A stretch of 11,458 nucleotides of DNA from Defluviitaleaceae bacterium. GTDB taxonomy: Bacteria; Bacillota; Clostridia; Lachnospirales; WRAX01. Positions 6,559-11,458 of this stretch are shown piece by piece. The stretch spans positions 1 through 11,458 of the forward strand of contig WQVB01000019.1 in NCBI GenBank assembly GCA_009781815.1, written 5' to 3'. The stretch's first letter is position 1. The number at the start of each line of letters is the position of its first letter. The notes under the pieces were generated by a model, which was not told where the DNA came from, made no database searches, and worked only from the letters and a program-made list of their open reading frames with translations. The position numbers were made by a program, and so were the translations under genes.

Positions 6559-8604
6559 TTAATTTGTGCTTGAAAACAGCTGTGCATATGTAGGCAGCGG
6601 CCAAATATCTCTTGGCACGTAGGCCTCTAGCTGGTCTACCGTGTTTCGCAAGGCATCCATTGCTTCTTTTGTTTTGGCTTTTTCAAGGTTTTGTAGATTA
6701 ACCAGCATATCTTTGCAAAGGTTAGACACTTTGGTCAAAATATACTTTTCTAAAGATGCATCCACACCCTCAGATAGGGCCTCTTTGCGGTTCATCAGCT
6801 TTGACAAGGTGTATTGATATTGCAAGGCCGCAGGGATGATTTGGGCTTTGACCATATCTATCATGGTTAAAGCCTCTATCTGCAAGGTTTTGTGATAGGT
6901 CTCTAGCAAAATTTCATAGCGAGAGGTGAGCTCTGGGTGGCTAAAAACGGTGTGTCTCTCAAAAAGGTCAAGGCTTTTTTGAGAGATAAGGACAGGCAAG
7001 GCCTCTGGCGTGGTTGCAAAGTTATCTAACCCACGAGATTTTGCCTCATCTACCCACTCGTCTGAATAATTATCGCCGTTAAAGATTATCCTCTTGTGGT
7101 TTTTTACCGTGTCTTTAATAAGGGTTGCCACGGCTTTTTTGGTGTTGTCTGCCTCATCTAACACATCAGCAAATTGACGCAAAGCCTCCGCCAAGGCGGT
7201 GTTGAGGGCTATGTTTGGCCCTGCTGTGGAGAAGGCCGAGCCAAGCATACGAAATTCAAACTTGTTGCCAGTAAATGCCATAGGGGAGGTGCGGTTGCGG
7301 TCTGTTGTGTCTTTAGGCAGCTTTGGCAGGGTGGTTACGCCAATCTCCATAGTGCAAGCCCCTTCGGCGGCATATTTTTCGCCAGCTTCTAAAGCTTCTA
7401 AAATAGCTGTCAGCTCATTCCCTAAAAATATGGATATAATGGCTGGTGGTGCTTCGTTTGCACCTAATCTATGGTCGTTGCCTGCACTGCCGCAGGTGGC
7501 ACGCAGCACGCCTTGATATTCATCAACGGCCTTGATAACAGCGGCTAAAAACAGCAAAAACTGGGCGTTTTGGTGCGGTGTATCTCCAGGCTCAAAAAGG
7601 TTTAAGCCCGTGTCGGTTGAAAGAGACCAATTGTTATGCTTGCCGCTGCCGTTTACCCCCGCAAAGGGCTTTTCATGAAGGAGGCATGCCAAATTATGCT
7701 TGCTTGCTATGGTCTTCATCAGCTCCATCACAATTTGGTTGTGGTCTGTAGCGATATTGGCGGCAGAGAAGATGGTTACAAGCTCGTGCTGGGCTGGTGC
7801 TGCCTCGTTATGTTTGGTTTTAGAATATACCCCAAGCTTCCAAAGCTCTAGGTCTAGCTCGTTCATAAAGTCGGCAACCCTTGCTTTTAGGCTGCCAAAA
7901 TAATGGTCATCAAGCTCTTGCCCCTTGGGGGGCATTGCTCCAAACAAGGTGCGGCCACAATTTACAAGGTCTGGTCGCTTTAAGAAGGCATCTTTGTCGA
8001 TTAAAAAATACTCTTGCTCTGCCCCTGCATTGGCAATAACACGCTTTACATCATCTTTGCCAAAATGTTTAAGGATGCGAAGAGCCTGCTTTTCAACCGC
8101 CTGCATGCTACGAAGAAGGGGGGTTTTTTTATCTAAAGCCTCGCCACTGTAGCTGCAAAAGGCGGTGGGTATGCAAAGGGTGTTATCTTTTATAAAGGCG
8201 TATGACGTAGTATCCCAAAGGGTGTAGCCTCTAGCCTCAAAGGTGCAGCGAAGCCCCCCTGAAGGGAAGCTGGAGGCATCAGGCTCACCCATAGCGAGGC
8301 TCTTGCCCGAGAAATTCATTATAGCTCCATCTACCCCATCTTTTTCGATAAAGCTGTCGTGCTTCTCGGCGGTGATGCCCGTCATAGGTTGAAACCAATG
8401 GGTATAGTGGGTTACGCCCTTGTCTACCGCCCAGTCTTTCATGGCGGCGGCTACCGCACTGGCTGTAGACATTTCAAGGGTGGTGCCTTTTTCCATTGTT
8501 TTTTTCAAAGCCTTGTAGACCTCTTTTGGCAAGCGAGCTTTCATAACCGCATCGTTAAAAACCATGCTTCCAAATATATTTGGCACATCTCTCATTCTCA
8601 TCAT
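6559..8604 (-). CDS. glnN: Glutamine synthetase type III
   Basis: The enzyme makes glutamine from glutamate, ammonia and ATP in the cytoplasm and is a main entry point for ammonia. Its 681 residues match the length of the GSIII family (about 650-730), clearly longer than GSI. The family opening VPNIFGSMVFND is at about 7-18. Metal and substrate segments are present: NAGAEQEYFLID (192-203), KHNEAAPAQHE (264-274), GVNGSGKHNNWS (316-327), GSAGNDHRLGANEAPPAI (372-389) and DRNRTSPMAFTGNKFEFR (435-452). Three ATGs compete as start: 8604, 8601 and 8595. AAGGGGT lies only one base before the first, 4 before the second and 10 before the third, so 8595 or 8601 may be the real start. The gene is monocistronic, with its own promoter and terminator. 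The leader holds an inverted repeat that may regulate it. Confidence 0.97.
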   Translation of the reverse strand: MMRMRDVPNIFGSMVFNDAVMKARLPKEVYKALKKTMEKGTTLEMSTASAVAAAMKDWAVDKGVTHYTHWFQPMTGITAEKHDSFIEKDGVDGAIMNFSGKSLAMGEPDASSFPSGGLRCTFEARGYTLWDTTSYAFIKDNTLCIPTAFCSYSGEALDKKTPLLRSMQAVEKQALRILKHFGKDDVKRVIANAGAEQEYFLIDKDAFLKRPDLVNCGRTLFGAMPPKGQELDDHYFGSLKARVADFMNELDLELWKLGVYSKTKHNEAAPAQHELVTIFSAANIATDHNQIVMELMKTIASKHNLACLLHEKPFAGVNGSGKHNNWSLSTDTGLNLFEPGDTPHQNAQFLLFLAAVIKAVDEYQGVLRATCGSAGNDHRLGANEAPPAIISIFLGNELTAILEALEAGEKYAAEGACTMEIGVTTLPKLPKDTTDRNRTSPMAFTGNKFEFRMLGSAFSTAGPNIALNTALAEALRQFADVLDEADNTKKAVATLIKDTVKNHKRIIFNGDNYSDEWVDEAKSRGLDNFATTPEALPVLISQKSLDLFERHTVFSHPELTSRYEILLETYHKTLQIEALTMIDMVKAQIIPAALQYQYTLSKLMNRKEALSEGVDASLEKYILTKVSNLCKDMLVNLQNLEKAKTKEAMDALRNTVDQLEAYVPRDIWPLPTYAQLFSSTN

Positions 8605-8637
8605 ACCCCTTCTTAATTAGAGCGTTTCTAGGGGTAT
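8603..8637. promoter_or_regulatory. Inverted repeat between the glnN -10 and start codon
   Basis: Perfect 8-bp arms ATACCCCT (8603-8610) and AGGGGTAT (8630-8637) are separated by 19 bases. One arm overlaps the -10 element and initiation region; the other overlaps the Shine-Dalgarno and first ATG. Transcription should start just inside the upstream arm, so a repressor operator is more likely than an RNA hairpin unless transcription starts further upstream. It does not resemble the GlnR site TGTNAN7TNACA. Confidence 0.5.
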
Positions 8638-8665
8638 TATAACTTATTTTTTGGGGCTTTGTCAA
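8636..8665 (-). promoter_or_regulatory. glnN promoter
   Basis: On the minus strand a perfect -35 TTGACA (8660-8665) and a perfect -10 TATAAT (8636-8641) are separated by 18 bases. The predicted leader before the first ATG is about 25 bases. No riboswitch or long leader is present. Confidence 0.88.
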
Positions 8666-8703
8666 CCTTTCTCTAGTGGTGGGTGTAGGCATATCACACC
8701 TAC

Positions 8704-8801
8704 CGTCATCCTGAACCCTTGGCAAGGCTTGATTCAGGATCCCCTACCTTCCCGATATAATTCAGGGAGGCAGGGGATTGCGGGTCAAGCCCGCAATGAC
8801 G
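8704..8801. repeat. 98-bp palindromic element with two different ends, copy 2
   Basis: The element runs from CGTCAT to ATGACG and is also 98 bp, but its two end hairpins belong to different subtypes. The left is ATCCTGAA with TTCAGGAT, its loop enlarged by CCCTTGGCAAGG before CTTGA. The right is ATTGCGGG with CCCGCAAT around TCAAG. The core is itself near-palindromic, from CCCCTACC to GGCAGGGG. It appears to be a hybrid of the subtypes seen at 8832-8929 and 9590-9684. Confidence 0.8.
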
Positions 8802-8831
8802 AAAGGGGAGTTGCCCCAACCTGTCCCTAGT

Positions 8832-8929
8832 CGTCATCCTGAGCTTGACTCAGGATCTAATTGGAGGAGGGCATGCCTAGTTGGGTGTCCACTATCATAT
8901 ATAGATCCTGAGTCAAGCTCAGGATGACG
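8832..8929. repeat. 98-bp palindromic element, copy 3
   Basis: Terminal inverted repeats of 28 bp (8832-8859 and 8902-8929) are perfect. Each end is a local hairpin of ATCCTGAG and CTCAGGAT around CTTGA or TCAAG. The 42-bp core (8860-8901) matches copy 1 at 37 positions, with a 22-base identical run from AGTTGGGTG through ATCATA. It lies between the diverging glnN and acetyltransferase promoters. Confidence 0.92.
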
Positions 8930-8968
8930 ATGGACTCAAAATAACCACTCCTAATATGAAATCCCGCC

Positions 8969-8998
8969 TTGACATTAGGTGGTTTTGTGGGGTATAAT
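8969..8998 (+). promoter_or_regulatory. Promoter of the acetyltransferase gene
   Basis: A perfect -35 TTGACA (8969-8974) and a perfect -10 TATAAT (8993-8998) are separated by 18 bases. The predicted transcription start is near 9006, leaving only a short leader with the Shine-Dalgarno. The element at 8832-8929 ends 40 bases upstream of the -35. Confidence 0.88.
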
Positions 8999-9021
8999 TA
9001 TCATTTTAAGGAGGTTGCCCT

Positions 9022-9525
9022 GTGTCGAACATTCAATCTGAAATAACATACTACAACAGCTTGCCATATGTGTTTGATGGTTTTGTTTGTGATGATGCCT
9101 TGGCAACCCTGCAAGATGGCGGTTTTAAGCTTGTTTGTGTGAGAAAAAACGACGTCATCCCTGAAAAGAAATGGGTGCCTTCTTATGATTTTGTTATGGA
9201 AGCGGATGGTCAAAAAGTGGGCAATTGCAATATTCGTATAGGCTACACCGAAAATTTGTATTATGGCGGGCATATAGGGTATTGGGTTGATGATGGCCAC
9301 AAAGGCAACGGATATGCAGGGCTAGCCTGCAAGCTGATGTTTAGGGTTGCTAAGATGCACAAAATGGACAAGCTGATAATCACCAATAATATAGAAAACT
9401 TGGCGTCGGCTAGGGTTTGTGAGAAGCTGGGGTTAAGGTTTATAAGAGTTGTAGATGTGCCTGATTGGCATGATTTATATAAAGAGGGAAGCCGCAAGTT
9501 GAATATTTTTGAGTATTGTTTGTAG
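9022..9525 (+). CDS. GNAT-family N-acetyltransferase
   Basis: This is a 167-residue acetyl-CoA-dependent acyltransferase of the GNAT superfamily. The core beta strand and acetyl-CoA loop are at HIGYWVDDGHKGNGYAG (84-100), corresponding to the Q/RxxGxG/A motif in the form HKGNGYA. The following helix is LACKLMFRVAKMH, and motif B is NNIENLASARVCEKLGLRF (122-140). It resembles the RimJ/RimL-like acetyltransferase_3 group. The substrate cannot be deduced. The start is GTG, supported by AAGGAGG (9008-9014) with 7 bases of spacing. The gene stands alone with its own strong promoter and is flanked on both sides by palindromic elements, which suggests an accessory gene. No intrinsic terminator is obvious downstream. 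Confidence 0.92.
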   Translation: MSNIQSEITYYNSLPYVFDGFVCDDALATLQDGGFKLVCVRKNDVIPEKKWVPSYDFVMEADGQKVGNCNIRIGYTENLYYGGHIGYWVDDGHKGNGYAGLACKLMFRVAKMHKMDKLIITNNIENLASARVCEKLGLRFIRVVDVPDWHDLYKEGSRKLNIFEYCL

Positions 9526-9589
9526 TTGTTATTACGAGCTAGGCCTTAACCCCATCATCCTGATTAGCCGTTTCAGAACACCCACCCCT

Positions 9590-9684
9590 TGTCATTGCGG
9601 GCTTGACCCGCAATCTCACTTATGCTGATTGCTAAAAAGCAACAATTACAGACCTAGAGATTGCGGATCAAGTCCGCAATGACG
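9590..9684. repeat. About 95-bp palindromic element, copy 4
   Basis: Inverted ends at 9591-9617 and 9657-9683 match at 25 of 27 positions. The left hairpin is ATTGCGGG with CCCGCAAT around CTTGA; the right is ATTGCGGA with TCCGCAAT around TCAAG. The two differences between the ends are complementary to each other inside each hairpin. The inner segment differs from the cores of copies 1-3 and has its own small hairpin TTGCT, AAAA, AGCAA. Confidence 0.85.
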
Positions 9685-9699
9685 AACTGGAGCAATCAG
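9625..9699. repeat. 9-bp inverted repeat overlapping copy 4
   Basis: CTGATTGCT (9625-9633), inside copy 4, is exactly complementary to AGCAATCAG (9691-9699), just outside its right end. The pairing would compete with the local hairpins. It could be chance or the trace of a larger ancestral palindrome. Confidence 0.4.
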
Positions 9700-9706
9700 C
9701 AAAAGG

Positions 9707-9732
9707 GAATAACGTGAGCACGGGATGACGAG
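9707..9732. repeat. Repeat remnant, right member of a distant inverted pair
   Basis: The reverse complement matches 6268-6293 at 24 of 26 bases, including CGTCATCCCGTG and TCACGTTA. It contains one CACGGGATGACG end of the palindromic family. It lies about 50 bases before purB, in a stretch where I find no convincing purB promoter. Confidence 0.7.
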
Positions 9733-9779
9733 TAGGGAAGCAAACCTAATGACAAAATAGAGAAATGGAGTGAGAAGTA

Positions 9780-11216
9780 GTGATGGATAAAACCAAGTAT
9801 ATATCGCCTTTTTCAAGCCGCTATGCTGGTGAGAAAATGCAATATATCTTTTCTGAAGAAAACCGCATAAAAACATGGCGTAGGCTGTGGGTTGCTTTGG
9901 CACGTGGGCAAAAAAACCTTGGCCTTGATATAAGTGATTTGCAAATAAAGCAAATGGAAAAAAACCTTGATAATATAGATTTTGTGCGGGCTGCGGAGAT
10001 TGAAGCCCAAACCCGTCATGATGTAATGGCCCATGTTAAAACCTTTGGAGAAGCCTGCCCTGATGCTGCGGCTATAATCCACCTAGGGGCTACCTCGGCC
10101 TATGTTGTAGATAATGGTGATTTGATTATACAACGGCAAGCTTTGCAGCTGGTACGCACAAAGGTGCTGCAAGCAACTGACGCTTTAGCAAGCTTTGCTG
10201 ATGAGTATAAAGCTTTGCCAACACTTGGTTTTACCCACTTTCAACCCGCCCAGCTAACCACCGTTGGCAAAAGGGCTTGCTTGTGGATGCATGATTTGCT
10301 TTTAGACTTAGAAGAGATAGATTTTGTGCTTGGTAGCTTAAAGTTTTTAGGCTCTAAGGGTACAACAGGCACGCAGGCCAGCTTTTTAGAGCTTTTTGAC
10401 GGCGACCAAGGCAAGGTAAAAGCTTTGGAAGATTTTATAGCTGGGGAGTTTGGTTTTGATGCAGTTTACCCCGTTAGCGGGCAGACTTACTCTCGCAAGG
10501 TGGACAGCCGCTTTGTTAATGCCCTAGCTCAATTTGCCCAATCAGCCTCAAAATTTGCTGCAGATTTACGATTGCTTGCAAGCCTAAAGGAGATTGAAGA
10601 GCCTTTTGAGAAAGCTCAAATAGGCAGCTCTGCCATGCCATATAAACGCAACCCTATGCGTTGTGAGCGTATAAATGCCTTAAGCCGCCATATAATCGCC
10701 CAATATCAAAACACGGCAAACACGGCGGCAAGCCAATGGCTAGAGCGTACGTTGGATGACTCTGCAAACAAACGTATAGCCGTGCCAGAGGCATTTTTGG
10801 CGGCAGATGGAGTGCTTAACCTTGTGATAAATGTGGCAGGGGGCATGGTTGTATATCCAAAAATCATTCATAGCCGTATTATGGCGGAGCTGCCATTTAT
10901 GGCTACCGAAAACATTATGATGGATGGGGTAAAACGTGGGGGCAATAGACAAGAGCTACACGAGGCTATACGTGTACACTCTCTAGCTGCAGCCCATGAG
11001 GTAAAGCAAAATGGCGGCGAGAATGATTTATTAAAGCGTATAGCAGATGACCCTACCTTTAACACCACTTTAGAGCATTTGACGGCTATTGTAAAGCCTG
11101 AAAGCTATATTGGCCGTGCTAAGGAGCAGGTTGATGAGTTTTTAGAAGGTTTTGTACGCCCAGCGTTAAAGGGCTTGGAGGGCGAAGCTCAAGAAGCTTG
11201 TGCAATAAGGGTATGA
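9780..11216 (+). CDS. purB: Adenylosuccinate lyase
   Basis: PurB catalyses two fumarate-releasing steps in purine synthesis: SAICAR to AICAR, and adenylosuccinate to AMP. The 478-residue product belongs to the fumarase/aspartase superfamily. TRHDVMAHV (78-86) and LGATSAYVVDN (102-112) form part of the active site. THFQPAQLT (152-160) carries a catalytic His, and GSSAMPYKRNPM (282-293) is the signature loop with the catalytic Ser. The PYKRNPM form and the length fit the long, eukaryote-like PurB subgroup common in Clostridia. The start is either GTG 9780 or ATG 9783; GGAG at 9767-9770 is 9 or 12 bases away, which favours GTG. The stop overlaps the next gene by four bases, so it is translationally linked to aroA. 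No purine riboswitch is visible upstream. Confidence 0.97.
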   Translation: MMDKTKYISPFSSRYAGEKMQYIFSEENRIKTWRRLWVALARGQKNLGLDISDLQIKQMEKNLDNIDFVRAAEIEAQTRHDVMAHVKTFGEACPDAAAIIHLGATSAYVVDNGDLIIQRQALQLVRTKVLQATDALASFADEYKALPTLGFTHFQPAQLTTVGKRACLWMHDLLLDLEEIDFVLGSLKFLGSKGTTGTQASFLELFDGDQGKVKALEDFIAGEFGFDAVYPVSGQTYSRKVDSRFVNALAQFAQSASKFAADLRLLASLKEIEEPFEKAQIGSSAMPYKRNPMRCERINALSRHIIAQYQNTANTAASQWLERTLDDSANKRIAVPEAFLAADGVLNLVINVAGGMVVYPKIIHSRIMAELPFMATENIMMDGVKRGGNRQELHEAIRVHSLAAAHEVKQNGGENDLLKRIADDPTFNTTLEHLTAIVKPESYIGRAKEQVDEFLEGFVRPALKGLEGEAQEACAIRV

Positions 11217-11458
11217 TGGATATATCTGTGCCTGGAGACAAGTCTATAACCCACAGGGCGATTATCTTGGCTAGCCTAACCAACAGCCTTGTAAACATCC
11301 GTGGTTTTTTAGTTTCGGAAGACACGATGCATACTGTGGAGTGCATGAGACAGCTTGGGGTGCATATAGAGGTTGAAGAGGCGTCAAGTGCGGCAATGGT
11401 GCATGGGGTAGGCATATATGGCTTAAAAGCCCCTGAAAAGCCTTTATACACAGGCAAC
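11213..11458 (+). CDS. aroA: 3-phosphoshikimate 1-carboxyvinyltransferase (EPSP synthase), 5' part
   Basis: AroA joins shikimate-3-phosphate and phosphoenolpyruvate in the pathway to aromatic amino acids. Only the first 82 codons are present; the frame is open to the window end. The diagnostic ISVPGDKSITHRA segment (4-16), with the substrate-binding Lys and Ser, is followed by FLVSEDTMHTVECMRQLGV and VHGVGIYGLKAPEKPLYTGN, all in the expected order. The start ATG 11213 overlaps the purB TGA; ATG 11216 is an alternative with better spacing from AAGGGT. The N-terminus is about ten residues shorter than in many AroA proteins, although the frame is open upstream with a possible TTG start at 11198. 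Expression is probably coupled to purB. Confidence 0.95.
   Translation, partial: MMDISVPGDKSITHRAIILASLTNSLVNIRGFLVSEDTMHTVECMRQLGVHIEVEEASSAAMVHGVGIYGLKAPEKPLYTGN

Noticed and set aside
7174..8616. Several plus-strand ORFs opposite glnN
   Set aside because: They are antisense shadows of a gene with full family motifs. None has a ribosome binding site or recognisable protein pattern.
8704..9732. Repeated palindromes as a possible CRISPR array
   Set aside because: The units are palindromic with dissimilar cores, irregular spacing and genes between them. There are no constant repeats with unique spacers of regular length, and no cas genes.
9526..9779. Purine riboswitch or strong promoter before purB
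   Set aside because: I found neither the conserved riboswitch core nor a TTGACA/TATAAT pair with proper spacing; only repeats and weak A+T-rich hexamers are present.

Overview
The window looks like the chromosome of a Gram-positive anaerobe of the Clostridia (Bacillota). The evidence is a division operon with a PASTA-bearing class B penicillin-binding protein, a type III glutamine synthetase, a long-form adenylosuccinate lyase, Shine-Dalgarno sequences of the AGGAGG type, TTGACA/TATAAT promoters and intrinsic terminators. Base composition is moderate by eye, roughly 40-45% G+C. No genus can be named from the sequence alone.

Left part (1-4685, all minus strand). A division and cell-wall operon reads right to left: rsmH, then an ftsL-like gene, then a transpeptidase that runs off the left edge. 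Its start codons follow the preceding genes by 9-15 bases. A promoter (3620-3648) abuts the rsmH start codon, and three TTTTCCACA-type repeats lie just upstream. mraZ, which often precedes rsmH, is not there. Instead there is a terminator, then an unrecognised A+T-rich 259-codon gene, then tRNA-Trp with its own promoter and terminator.

Middle-left (4795-6244, minus). A three-gene operon with a near-consensus promoter encodes a TetR-family regulator, a membrane-anchored FMN-binding-domain protein and a small multi-span membrane protein. It is probably a self-regulated envelope or redox cassette of unknown function.

Centre (6268-9732). This block holds glnN on the minus strand and a GNAT acetyltransferase on the plus strand. 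It is studded with short palindromic elements: three of exactly 98 bp, one of about 95 bp, and several remnants. A 26-bp inverted pair (24 matches) lies at its two outer ends. The gene-free stretch 6184-6558 holds the tetR promoter, repeats up to about 6432, nothing I recognise from 6433 to 6507, and the glnN terminator. The gene-free stretch 8605-9021 holds the glnN promoter and leader, two repeat elements and the GNAT promoter. The stretch 9526-9779 holds one element, one remnant and no clear promoter.

Right (9780-11458, plus). purB overlaps the 5' end of aroA by four bases. This is a biosynthetic operon joining purine synthesis to the shikimate pathway, and it is cut by the window edge.

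The genes are mostly housekeeping. The least ordinary material is the hairpin-preserving repeat family, the regulatory layout before rsmH, the unidentified gene after tRNA-Trp, and the TetR/FMN-binding cassette.
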